Below are positions 7,782 through 16,300 of a DNA stretch of 64,000 bases, one piece after another. The DNA lies in assembly GCF_900101015.1 (NCBI RefSeq), contig NZ_FNFZ01000020.1, positions 29,648 through 93,647 on the forward strand, written 5' to 3'. This DNA comes from Sarcina sp. DSM 11001. GTDB taxonomy: Bacteria > Bacillota > Clostridia > Lachnospirales > Lachnospiraceae. The notes below the pieces were generated by a model. It made no database searches, had not been told where the DNA came from, and was given only the letters and a program-made list of their open reading frames with translations. How positions within the stretch are numbered: position 1 is the stretch's first letter; each line of letters opens with the position of its first letter. Position numbers and translations under genes: made by a program.

Positions 7782-9122
7782 TCAGTTCTTATCGGCTTCA
7801 GAACTGTGCCCTGCCATGCCCTTGCCCAGTGTACCTTCTCCATAACGCTGGTTGATCTTTTTCAGCATGGAATCCAGACGGGACTGTTTTTCCAGTTGCT
7901 TTTCGCTTTCCTTTTCTTTTTCTTCTTTCTCCAGGTTTTGAGCAGCCCAGTCGAAGAGATTCATCTGCTGCATCTTTTTTTCAGAAAGCTTTGAGACGCC
8001 CACGCCGATGAGGCGGACTGAGATCCCTTTTGCAAAGAGACCGTCCGGGTCTGTGAGAAGGGCTTTCGCCAGATACAGGGCTTCTCTTTCAATTTCGTCT
8101 GCGCTGTCAGTAGGTTCCTCCAGGGAGGTCTGTCGGGAATATCTCTGAAAAGCGGTGCTTTTGACCTGAAAAGTGACTGTCTGCCCGGAGACTCCGGCTT
8201 TCTGCATCCGGGACGCCACTTTGCGCGCGAGACTGCTGACCACGGGGAGGCCGTCTGTCTCAAAGTTGTCGCTTCCGATATCCTCGGAGAGAGTCCTCTC
8301 GTTGGAGATGCTCTTGGCTTTGTCTCTCTGAGGTGTTACCGGAGAAGTACTGATCCCGTTGGCGCTGCGCAGGATATAGGCGCCGGCCTTTTCGCCGAGC
8401 AGGGACTGTAGCATCTGAATATCGGCGGCAGCGGCATCCCCGATCGTGGAGATTCCCACGAGGCGGAGCTTCCGGGCGGTGGAGTGACCGCAGCCATAGA
8501 GGGATTCGATGGGAAGCGGCCACATTTTTTCAGAAATTTCATCGGGATACAGTGTGTGCGTGCGGTCTGGTTTCTGGAAGTCGCTGGCCATTTTTGCGAG
8601 GAGTTTATTGCTGGATATGCCGACGTTTACGGTGAATCCCAGCCTGCCGGAGACCTCCTGCCGGATGTGCTGAGCCAGCGCTTCCGCAGCATTCCTGTCC
8701 CCGGGGGGCAGGAGGTCTGTGACGTCGAGCCAGGCCTCATCGATCGAGACCTGCTGAAGGACCGGTGTGACTTCCGAGAGGATCTCCATCAGACGGCGGG
8801 AATACTCCCGGTAGGTGGTAAAATCCGGCGGGACGAGGATCAGGTGGGGGCACTTCTGCAGGGCTTTTACTACCGGCTCTCCGGTGCTGATCCCGTACTT
8901 TTTTGCCGGAATGGATTTGGCTGTAATGATCCCATGGCGCGTTCTGACATCGCCTCCGACCGCGGAGGGAACCGTGCGCAGATCCACGCTTCCCGGCGAA
9001 AGACGCAGCTGTTTCAGAGCGGACCAGGACAGATAAGCGGAATTGACATCCACATGGAATATCGTGCGCTGTGCGGCTTTTGTGTTTTTGGTGGAGGAGA
9101 GATCGCTCACGAGATCGTTCAT
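7782..9122 (-). CDS. dinB: DNA polymerase IV (Y-family translesion polymerase)
   Basis: Error-prone polymerase for bypass of damaged template bases. The palm begins with F-H-V-D-V-N-S-A-Y (first catalytic Asp near residue 24), followed by the second acidic motif S-I-D-E-A-W-L-D, a helix-hairpin-helix thumb (L-Y-G-C-G-H-S-T-A) and the little-finger domain. A beta-clamp binding peptide Q-M-N-L-F-D is near residue 388, after which comes a Lys/Glu-rich tail. I start at the ATG at 9122 (446 residues): a longer frame reaches 9323, but its extra 67 residues are unrelated to the family and AAAGG lies upstream of 9122. I saw no LexA box of the CGAAC-N4-GTTCG kind upstream. Confidence 0.95.
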   Translation of the reverse strand: MNDLVSDLSSTKNTKAAQRTIFHVDVNSAYLSWSALKQLRLSPGSVDLRTVPSAVGGDVRTRHGIITAKSIPAKKYGISTGEPVVKALQKCPHLILVPPDFTTYREYSRRLMEILSEVTPVLQQVSIDEAWLDVTDLLPPGDRNAAEALAQHIRQEVSGRLGFTVNVGISSNKLLAKMASDFQKPDRTHTLYPDEISEKMWPLPIESLYGCGHSTARKLRLVGISTIGDAAAADIQMLQSLLGEKAGAYILRSANGISTSPVTPQRDKAKSISNERTLSEDIGSDNFETDGLPVVSSLARKVASRMQKAGVSGQTVTFQVKSTAFQRYSRQTSLEEPTDSADEIEREALYLAKALLTDPDGLFAKGISVRLIGVGVSKLSEKKMQQMNLFDWAAQNLEKEEKEKESEKQLEKQSRLDSMLKKINQRYGEGTLGKGMAGHSSEADKN

Positions 9123-9568
9123 GGGGCAGATACCTTTAAGATAGTTGTCAAAATCGCCGGCAGCAAAACAAAAATCAGTTGAAAAATATGCTGAAAAAAT
9201 ATGTTGAAAAACATTTTTGAAAAACAAAGTGAAAGACTGCCTGATGACAGTATACCACGACGCCGCGGAAGCAGTAGATTTAATCTGATCCCTACGGGAT
9301 TTTTGGACGTCGCACAGGGACACCAGAGTCGTTAAGCACAGTCATGATGAAAGCGTTTGTAATGCCTTGTAATGTCTGGGTAACGCTTGTGCAGCTAACA
9401 CTTTTGCAGCGAGGTGTGATGTCAAAATACGTTGACTAAAAAAACATTCAACGGTATAATGCTTTTATATAGGTTCTATGTGATACAGGACATACAAAGA
9501 CGTATTCAGGGACGGGAGATACGGGAGAATTTAGATTGGACAGAACGGACAAAAAAGGCGGAAAAACA
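9123..9568. other. Divergent intergenic region between dinB and Uma2 gene
   Basis: About 450 bases with no supported gene. Contents: AT-rich dinB leader (9160-9235), a tiny ATCCC/GGGAT hairpin followed by T residues (9288-9305), and the promoter at 9432-9460 reading right. Confidence 0.6.
9432..9460 (+). promoter_or_regulatory. Sigma-70 type promoter of the Uma2-family gene
   Basis: TTGACT (9432-9437), 17-base spacer, TATAAT (9455-9460). Near-perfect vegetative promoter about 110 bases before the chosen ATG. Confidence 0.8.
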
Positions 9569-10279
9569 ATGGAAAAGGAAGGTGGAGAATACCCTGAGAA
9601 CAGGAGAGAAACCAGATATACGGATGTTCCGGATTCTGTTCGTCAGGAGGGGTTGGTGCAGGATTCAGCGGCTTCAGAAGCGTGGCATTCCGACCGGAAG
9701 AAAAAAAGAGGGCAGGGGGAATACACGATAAAGGATTATTTGGCGCTGCCGGAGGGTGAGCGCTGGGAATTAATTGACGGACGTCTGATCCGGATGGAAT
9801 CTCCAACCACAGTACATCAGTTTATCTGTGCGAAACTTTTGACGGTTCTGAATTCCTGCATAGATGAGCATGAGCTTCCCTGCCTTGCCCTTGCTGCTCC
9901 GACGGATGTACAGCTGGACATGGATGACAGAACGATTGTGGTGCCTGATCTGATCGTTCTTTGTGATCTGAAGAAGCTCAGAAAAAAACTGGTTTACGGG
10001 GCTCCGGATATGGTGGTGGAGATTCTTTCCCCTTCCACACAGTCCAGAGATATGCTCTGGAAAAATCAAAAGTACCAGTTTGCCGGAGTCAGGGAGTACT
10101 GGATCGTAAATCCTGATGAGAAAAAAATAATCGTCAATCTGTATACAGAACCGAAAGGGGCATTTGTGTCCCGAATCTACGATTTCGAAGAAAAGATTCC
10201 CGTCGCGATCAGTGAAGGGAAATGTGAAATCGATTTTTCAGAGATTAAAAGGAAGATGGAGAAGCTGTACGGAAATTGA
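9569..10279 (+). CDS. Uma2-family (DUF820) putative restriction endonuclease
   Basis: A 236-residue protein. The Uma2 domain spans about residue 60 to the end: Y-T-I-K-D-Y-L-A-L-P-E-G, then E-L-I-D-G-R-L, V-V-P-D-L-I-V and V-E-I-L-S-P-S-T. These give the D...E-x-(K/L) pattern of the PD-(D/E)xK nuclease fold. Members are abundant in cyanobacteria and scattered in Firmicutes; most have no known role. The first 55 residues are polar and charged and do not belong to the domain. An in-frame TTG at 9536 is possible, but GGCGG seven bases before the ATG at 9569 favours the latter. No methyltransferase partner is adjacent, so a restriction role is not supported by context. Confidence 0.82.
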   Translation: MEKEGGEYPENRRETRYTDVPDSVRQEGLVQDSAASEAWHSDRKKKRGQGEYTIKDYLALPEGERWELIDGRLIRMESPTTVHQFICAKLLTVLNSCIDEHELPCLALAAPTDVQLDMDDRTIVVPDLIVLCDLKKLRKKLVYGAPDMVVEILSPSTQSRDMLWKNQKYQFAGVREYWIVNPDEKKIIVNLYTEPKGAFVSRIYDFEEKIPVAISEGKCEIDFSEIKRKMEKLYGN

Positions 10280-10347
10280 TCCGCGGTTTTTTTAATCAGA
10301 TTGTTTCAGACATCACACGTGAATCACCCGCAATCCCCGCATGAAGG

Positions 10348-10440
10348 ATGCGGCAGGTGTTGTCCCTGTTTCGCAAAATGGAGCAAGGACAAGATCTGCC
10401 GCATTCGTACTGTATCGGGCAAACCTTTGGTTTGCCCGAT
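10348..10440. repeat. Two successive inverted repeats between uma2-type gene and sbcC
   Basis: First: ATGCGGCAGGTGTTGTCC (10348-10365) against GGACAAGATCTGCCGCAT (10387-10404), 18 positions with one mismatch and one wobble. Second: ATCGGGCAAACC (10414-10425) against GGTTTGCCCGAT (10429-10440), perfect 12 bp with a TTT loop. They lie between two convergent genes. Neither is followed by a good T-run, so they are not textbook terminators, though they may act as such or protect the 3' ends. Confidence 0.85.
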
Positions 10441-10455
10441 ATGTTTGTCTGAATT

Positions 10456-13400
10456 TCAGTCTTCTGATACCACTTTCGTGTGGCTGCCGCTCTCTCTGGT
10501 CTTGGTCACGATGATCTGTTTTCCGATCCTGGATTTGAGCTCATTCACGTGGGAGATGATGCCCACCAGTCTCTCGCCTCCTTCGGTGAGATCCTTCATG
10601 GCGTTCATGGCCTGGTCCAGGGTGTCCTGATCCAGGGAGCCGAAGCCCTCGTCCACAAACATGGTGTCGAGGCGGATGCCGCCGGCGTGGGACTGGATCT
10701 CGTCCGAGAGGCCGATCGCCAGGGAGAGGGAGGCCATGAAGGATTCCCCTCCGGAGAGGGATTTGACGCTGCGGGTCGTTCCTTTGAAGTGGTCGATCAC
10801 TTCGAGGTCAAGACCGGTCTGGCTCCGTCCGTCAGCACTCATGGCATTGCTGCGCTGCAGGTCATACTGGTTGGAGGACATGACGGCAAACCGTTTGTTG
10901 GCCCGCCTGACTATGCGGTCAAAAAGAGACATCTGGACATAGGTCTCCAGTTCTACTTTGGATCTGAGTCCGCTCCCGCCGGAGGCGGTATTGGAAAGCT
11001 CCTGGATCTCCCTGAGATTTTGCTCCGCTTCGAGGACCTGCCGGCTGTGATCCAGGAGCCTGCCGCGGGCATCTTCGTTGACCTTAAGCCTGCCGGTGAT
11101 GACCGCAGCCAGTTTTTCGTTTTCCCTGAGTTTTTTCTCTGTTTCATCAAGTTTGACTTCGTCTTCTTTTCGATCGTAGACGGGCGAGCCCGCGATCTCA
11201 GCCTTGAGGGCTTTGTGCTGTGCTTCGAGCTCAGTGACGGCTTTTTCCGCTGCCTGAAGATTTTCCTGGGCCTGACGGACGGCCTCCAGGATTTCCTTAT
11301 TTTTTGTCTTCAGATTCTGGATCTCGGCCTCTGCCTGTTTCCTGTCGGCAAAGCGCAGTTTTTCCTGCAGGTTATCGATGTTCTGCCGGAGGCTTTCCTG
11401 CTTTTGTACCGCCTTCCCGATTTCGATGTCCAGACCCTTGATCGCCTCTGTCAGAGTATTGATACGTTCTCCGAGGCTTACATTGTCTTTGGTGAGGAAT
11501 TCTTTTCGTTTCGCCATGTCCTCAAGGGTTTTGATCTTTACTTTACAGGAACTCTGGTCTGCGGTGATCTCCTGTTTTTTGCTGTCCACGCACCGGCGGA
11601 TGGTGCTTTTGAAGTCCTCCGCTTCTGTCGGCAGTGCAGTGGCGGCAGCTTCTCCCAGGACAGAGGAAGTGCCGCTGCGGACAAAGTTCCATTTTTCCTC
11701 TGCGGATTTCGCGGAGGACTCTGCCAGACCGTGCAGGTTTGACAGCTGCCTGGCGAGTTCATTTTTGTGGTCTTCCCGCAGGGGGAGTTCTTTTTCAAGG
11801 ACACTTTTGCGCTCTGCCTTTACGGTCAGGTTTCTGATTTCCTCATCGATTTCCTGAAGCACATCCTGTACTGCATGGATGATTCTGTTCAGGATGGACG
11901 GATCAGAAAGCTCTGATGCAGAAGGCTCTGATGTAAAAAACTCTGATGAAAGAATTTCTGATGAAAAAATCTTTGACGAAAATAGTTTTTCACTGAGAGC
12001 TTCGGCAGTTGTTACACACAGCCTTTTCTGGGTTTCCGCGCTCTGTTTGCCGGCGGCTGCCTGTTCACTGACTTTTGTGAATTCTTCGGACAGTTTTTTC
12101 AGGATCTGGTCGGCAGTCTGGAGTTCTTTTTCAAACCGGCTTCTGTCGCGGGCAGCCTGTTCGGCAGCTTTTTTTCTGGACTTTGCGTCGGCGGTCTCCC
12201 GGCGGTTTATGCGGATAAGGTCTTCCGAAGTCGGGATATTTTCATTCTTGCTGCTGACATTTGCATTATCGTCTGAAATCTTATCTGAAGCGTCTTCTGT
12301 ATTGCCGTCTGAGTTTTTTTCTGAAACGGCTGCGCTGTTGTTTACTGAATTCTCCTCTGAAGTGATGCCTTCTGTATTGTCGCCTGAATTCTCTGCCGTA
12401 TCGTCCTCCAGAAACTTTTTAAAAGCATTGTCGATCAGGTTTGTCAGATTCTGCACTGTTCTTTTCTGGGCGGCATATGCACTGAAGATTTCAGTAAATA
12501 CATTCTGATCCTGGTCTCTTTGTTTGTTGGCATTATCGACCTGCTCCTGGGTGGGGGTGTTCTCCATCGGTTTGCAGGGGGCCGGGTGATGGGTGGAACC
12601 GCAGACCGGGCAGGGTTCGTCCGGTCTGAGCCTGTCTGCAAGGATCCCGGCCTGGCCGGCAAGAAAGAGCTGGTAAAGGTCCTCCGCTTTTCGGGAAGAG
12701 CGGGAAGCGGTCTGCGCCTTTTCTTTCTTTTCTTCTTCGAGCTGTGCGAGTTTGTCGTTCTCTTCTTTCAGGCTGGTTTCATTCTTTTGGAGTTCTTTCA
12801 GGAGGCCGGCGCGGTCTTTCAGCCTGATCAGACTGTTTTCCGCGGACACCAGGTCCGCCTCCGCATTCTGCCGCGCTCTTATTTCCTCTTTGAGATGGCT
12901 GATCTCCTCGTTGTGCTCTCTGATCTGTTCGCCCGTGCTCTGCACCTGTTTCTGCAGTTCCTCCGCTTTTTTGCGCAGAGTCTCTTCACGCTGCAGTTCT
13001 GTTTTAAAGTTTTTGAGTTCATCCAGCCGGGCGGCGGTGTCCTTGTGTTCCTGCTTTTTGGCGATTAGTTTGAGCTCTGCACCTTCGAGTCCTGTCAGTT
13101 CCTGTCTGAGTTTTTCCGTCTGTTCCTGATACTGTGAGATTTCCTGCTGTTGCTGATTTTCATCGACCCGGCTCTGCAGCGCTTTCCGGTCTGCCTCTTC
13201 CGCATCTCTGATCCTGCCGAGCAGCTTATCTGCCTGCGCGAGCCTGTCTTCGATCCTTTTCGCTTCTTCCCGGGCACCGACCAGTTGCTCGCCGACCTTT
13301 TCCAGGCCCGCAAGCTCTTCCATCTGGTCTGTCAGTCTGTTGTTCAGGCTCTCTTTTTCCTTTGTTTTTGCCGTCTGTTCCTTCGCCATTTTCTGATGCC

Positions 13401-14454
13401 GGCCGGTGGAGTCGGAGAGTGCCTGTTTTTCACTTGCCAGGTGGTCATAGTCCGGGAGATGACCCTCCTCAATCGCTGCCTGTTGACTGTACTTTTCGGC
13501 CTCCGGTTCCCTGTCCTTTGCCTTTTGAAGCGCATCCTTCAGGAGCTGTTCTTTTGCTTTTTCCTCTTCAAGTTTCGAGGACAGATTCTGAAGAGCCTCT
13601 TCTTTTTTCTCAATCTGTAATGCTGCTTCGATCTGCTTCTTCAGGGCGTCCCTTTTTTCTGTGAGCTCGCTCTTTGTTTTTTCGGAGTCCTCCAGAGCCT
13701 GCCTGTCCTGCTCAAGGATGGCCTCGATCAGGATGAGGATCTCTTCGTATTTCTTTTTCTCTGCAAGGACTTCTTCTTTCCAGATCGTCCCGAGTTCTTC
13801 ACTGCAGGAAGGGTCTACGCTCTCGATGTCCGAGCGGCAGCTGTGGCTGAGCTTCTCATACTCTGTTCTGGCTCTGGAGGTCTCCGCCTTGAGCCGTTCC
13901 TGCAGCTTCTGATAGTTTTCTGTGTGGAAAACATTGCGCAGGATTTTTTTGCGGTCCTGGGTGTCGGCGAGGAGGAGTTTGAGAAAGTCTCCCTGGGCGA
14001 TCATGCAGATCCGGGCGAACTGGTCCTTGTCGATCCCCAGCAGTCTGGTGATATAGTCTGTCACATCCCGCTCTTTGGTCATGGGTGCCCTGTCCGGGCA
14101 TTTCAGCAGTACATGCGCCGGTTCAGACGTCGTCCCTTCGCCATGCTTCTTGGGCCGCTCATAGGCCGGATTTCGCGTGATCGTATAGTTTTTGCCATTG
14201 CAGGAAAAAACAAGTTCCACGTAGGTCTTTGTCTCCGGAAGGGCGTACTGGGAGCGGAGCATGGATTTTTCCCTGTTCTCACCGCTCGCGACGCCGTAGA
14301 GGGCGAAACGGATGGCGTCAAAGACGGTCGTTTTGCCTGCGCCGGTGTCGCCTGTGATCAGGTAAAGGCCTTCTGTCCCCAGCCTGTCAAAATTGATGAT
14401 CTCTTTGCCCGCATAGGGGCCGAAAGCGGACATTTCCAAAGTCACTGGTCTCAT
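10456..14454 (-). CDS. sbcC: SbcC, ATPase subunit of the SbcCD nuclease
   Basis: The SMC-like Rad50 homologue. With SbcD it cleaves DNA hairpins and protein-blocked ends. Walker A is G-D-T-G-A-G-K-T-T near residue 35, the ABC signature S-L-S-G-G-E-S and Walker B (M-F-V-D-E-G-F-G-S-L-D) are near the C terminus, and long coiled coils lie between. The zinc hook is C615-P-V-C618. At 1332 residues it is longer than the usual 1050 or so. The surplus includes Ser/Glu/Asn/Asp-rich stretches just after the hook (about 690-750) and a Ser/Phe/Glu repeat (about 825-860). GAGGAAA precedes the ATG. It is the second gene of an sbcD-sbcC operon with a 259-base gap. Confidence 0.96.
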   Translation of the reverse strand: MRPVTLEMSAFGPYAGKEIINFDRLGTEGLYLITGDTGAGKTTVFDAIRFALYGVASGENREKSMLRSQYALPETKTYVELVFSCNGKNYTITRNPAYERPKKHGEGTTSEPAHVLLKCPDRAPMTKERDVTDYITRLLGIDKDQFARICMIAQGDFLKLLLADTQDRKKILRNVFHTENYQKLQERLKAETSRARTEYEKLSHSCRSDIESVDPSCSEELGTIWKEEVLAEKKKYEEILILIEAILEQDRQALEDSEKTKSELTEKRDALKKQIEAALQIEKKEEALQNLSSKLEEEKAKEQLLKDALQKAKDREPEAEKYSQQAAIEEGHLPDYDHLASEKQALSDSTGRHQKMAKEQTAKTKEKESLNNRLTDQMEELAGLEKVGEQLVGAREEAKRIEDRLAQADKLLGRIRDAEEADRKALQSRVDENQQQQEISQYQEQTEKLRQELTGLEGAELKLIAKKQEHKDTAARLDELKNFKTELQREETLRKKAEELQKQVQSTGEQIREHNEEISHLKEEIRARQNAEADLVSAENSLIRLKDRAGLLKELQKNETSLKEENDKLAQLEEEKKEKAQTASRSSRKAEDLYQLFLAGQAGILADRLRPDEPCPVCGSTHHPAPCKPMENTPTQEQVDNANKQRDQDQNVFTEIFSAYAAQKRTVQNLTNLIDNAFKKFLEDDTAENSGDNTEGITSEENSVNNSAAVSEKNSDGNTEDASDKISDDNANVSSKNENIPTSEDLIRINRRETADAKSRKKAAEQAARDRSRFEKELQTADQILKKLSEEFTKVSEQAAAGKQSAETQKRLCVTTAEALSEKLFSSKIFSSEILSSEFFTSEPSASELSDPSILNRIIHAVQDVLQEIDEEIRNLTVKAERKSVLEKELPLREDHKNELARQLSNLHGLAESSAKSAEEKWNFVRSGTSSVLGEAAATALPTEAEDFKSTIRRCVDSKKQEITADQSSCKVKIKTLEDMAKRKEFLTKDNVSLGERINTLTEAIKGLDIEIGKAVQKQESLRQNIDNLQEKLRFADRKQAEAEIQNLKTKNKEILEAVRQAQENLQAAEKAVTELEAQHKALKAEIAGSPVYDRKEDEVKLDETEKKLRENEKLAAVITGRLKVNEDARGRLLDHSRQVLEAEQNLREIQELSNTASGGSGLRSKVELETYVQMSLFDRIVRRANKRFAVMSSNQYDLQRSNAMSADGRSQTGLDLEVIDHFKGTTRSVKSLSGGESFMASLSLAIGLSDEIQSHAGGIRLDTMFVDEGFGSLDQDTLDQAMNAMKDLTEGGERLVGIISHVNELKSRIGKQIIVTKTRESGSHTKVVSED

Positions 14455-14484
14455 TTTTTATATTTCCTCTTCCCTGGTCCGGTG

Positions 14485-14534
14485 TGCCTGTATTGTTTTG
14501 CCTGTATTGTTTTGCCTGTATTGTTTTTGCCTGC
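14485..14534. repeat. 14-bp tandem repeat between sbcD and sbcC
   Basis: About three and a half copies of TGCCTGTATTGTTT, the last ones degenerate, in the sbcD-sbcC gap. A second array, GTTAATGTTAATG twice at about 14672-14697, lies close to the sbcD stop. The remaining bases of the gap show nothing else. Confidence 0.8.
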
Positions 14535-14713
14535 ATAATTTCTGTCTGTATGCTTCTGTCCGGCTGTGTCTTTAAGAGGCTGCTCTGTTCTTTCGTTATT
14601 GGAAGATGGCAGCCGATGCGATGCAGGGTGAATGACAGAAAAAGAAGGGTTATTCTGTCGTTTACGGTCCTGTTAATGTTAATGGTTAATGTTAATGGCG
14701 ACGGCAGACAGAG

Positions 14714-15997
14714 TCACGTCGTATTCCAGATCTCATCGATCAGCCGGGCAGCCAGGTCTTTTTGAAAATCGGACATTGCCTTGCCGTTCTGCTTCAGGAA
14801 CAGTTCCTCCAGGACCTCTGCAGGCTCTTTTTCGATGGCTTCTTCCAGAGCATCTGTCACACCCTGTGCTCTTGTGCGGGCGTTGTCATAGTCCAGCTCC
14901 ATGAGGTTTGTGTAAAAATACTTCCTGAGCCGGGAGACCGCATGGTCGACATCCTGTTCGTCCGTCAGGATCACTCTGTAGTAGTCTTCCTTTGAAAGCG
15001 CCGCGGTATATTCTGGGGACATCAGTTCATCGAAGGTTCCGCGAAGAGTCTTGAGATCCCGCAAAACAGAGAGCGGGAGCTGAGAGATCCCGACATCACC
15101 CTTTTTCCTGATCTCCACCACCGTCACGCTCTTTTTCTGATTTTCCTCTGAAAAAGAATACTTGAGGGGAGAACCGGCGTAGCGGACTGTGGGGCGTCCG
15201 ATGTGCTGCGGTCCGTGGAGGTGCCCGAGGGCGACATAGTCAAAGGCGTCAAAAACGCTGTATTCCACGTTGTCGAGACCGCCGATGTGCTTCTGCTCAG
15301 AGTCGCTTTCTTCGGGACGGACACCGTCCGCCGTCACGTACTGGTGGGCGACGGCTATGTTTCTGGCCTCCGGATCTATGTCCGCGTGCCTAAGGAGGAC
15401 CTCCATGGCCTCTGTCCAGCTGCCGACTGTCTCCTCCGGCCATGCCGCGCGGACTACCGAGGGATGGATATAGGGAATCAGGTATACATAAATAGCGCCA
15501 TATTCATCCTCGAGTCTGACTATAGAGATTTTGCCCGGATCTGTACCGCCTGAAGATGAGGAAACGGACAATGAAGAAGCGGACAGGTTTTCTGCCGGAT
15601 TTTCGAAAGAAGCGAAGCCATCAGAATCGCTGTATTCGCCGGAGCCGGAGGAAGAAGTGGAGCCGCCGCCGATGATCCGGCGGGAGATGTGGATCCCGCT
15701 CTGTTCCATGACGCGTCCGCCGTAGGAGATGCGCTCTGCCGAGTCGTGGTTTCCGCTGATGACAAAAACCTGGAGATTTCTCTGTGCCAGCGAGACCAGG
15801 AAGTCATCAAACAGGTTGACAGCCTCCACGGAGGGGATGGATTTGTCATAGACATCCCCGGCGATGATCACTGCGTCAGGGGCCTCCCGGTCAGCGAGCT
15901 CAGTGATCTGCTGCAGTATATATTTCTGATCTTCGATCATGGAAAAGCCATTGACTCTTTTGCCCAGATGAAGATCTGACAGGTGAAAAAATTTCAT
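14714..15997 (-). CDS. sbcD: SbcD, nuclease subunit of SbcCD
   Basis: Mre11-like metallophosphatase nuclease. Metal ligand motifs are D-L-H-L-G-K (residues 8-13), A-G-D-V-Y-D, S-G-N-H-D-S and the later V-A-H-Q-Y with G-H-L-H-G. A Ser/Gly-rich stretch of about 45 residues (around 107-155) is inserted between S-G-N-H-D and the next conserved block; normal SbcD proteins lack it. The C-terminal part matches the SbcD capping domain. At 427 residues it is a little above the usual length because of the insert. It is the first gene of the sbcD-sbcC pair and is divergent from the S41-like lipoprotein gene. Confidence 0.95.
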   Translation of the reverse strand: MKFFHLSDLHLGKRVNGFSMIEDQKYILQQITELADREAPDAVIIAGDVYDKSIPSVEAVNLFDDFLVSLAQRNLQVFVISGNHDSAERISYGGRVMEQSGIHISRRIIGGGSTSSSGSGEYSDSDGFASFENPAENLSASSLSVSSSSGGTDPGKISIVRLEDEYGAIYVYLIPYIHPSVVRAAWPEETVGSWTEAMEVLLRHADIDPEARNIAVAHQYVTADGVRPEESDSEQKHIGGLDNVEYSVFDAFDYVALGHLHGPQHIGRPTVRYAGSPLKYSFSEENQKKSVTVVEIRKKGDVGISQLPLSVLRDLKTLRGTFDELMSPEYTAALSKEDYYRVILTDEQDVDHAVSRLRKYFYTNLMELDYDNARTRAQGVTDALEEAIEKEPAEVLEELFLKQNGKAMSDFQKDLAARLIDEIWNTT

Positions 15998-16300
15998 ACG
16001 TATTTACCGCCGTTTGAAAATAATGACTATTGAGTAATTGGATAATTACCAGGTGAAGAATTTTTAAATTAACAGGTTATCATTTGAATGATCATATCAG
16101 ATCATCAATTAAAGTGGTTTCAACTGGATGAATGCTCCTCGGAAATATCGAAACATCATCATGCAAATTATAAAGAATTTCAGGGAAAAGTGGTATACTA
16201 ATACAAGTGTAATAAAAGTGAAACAAAAAAGAAAAACATGAATTCAGATGCTTAATGGAGTGTTGATCAGATTTTCCAGAATTCAGGAGGTGAAAATATT
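15998..16300. other. Divergent promoter region sbcD / S41-like lipoprotein
   Basis: AT-rich, no coding frame. On the plus strand it holds an extended -10 element (TGGTATACT, 16191-16199) without a clear -35, about 100 bases before the lipoprotein ATG. I could not fix a promoter for sbcD. Confidence 0.55.
16191..16199 (+). promoter_or_regulatory. Extended -10 promoter element for the lipoprotein gene
   Basis: TG-G-TATACT fits an extended -10 site, which can work without a -35 box. The next gene starts at 16301 behind AGGAGGTG. Confidence 0.5.

Noticed and set aside
9569..16000. Defence island (Uma2 nuclease, SbcCD, polymerase IV)
   Set aside because: SbcCD and DinB are housekeeping repair genes, and the Uma2 gene has no methyltransferase, antitoxin or other defence partner nearby.
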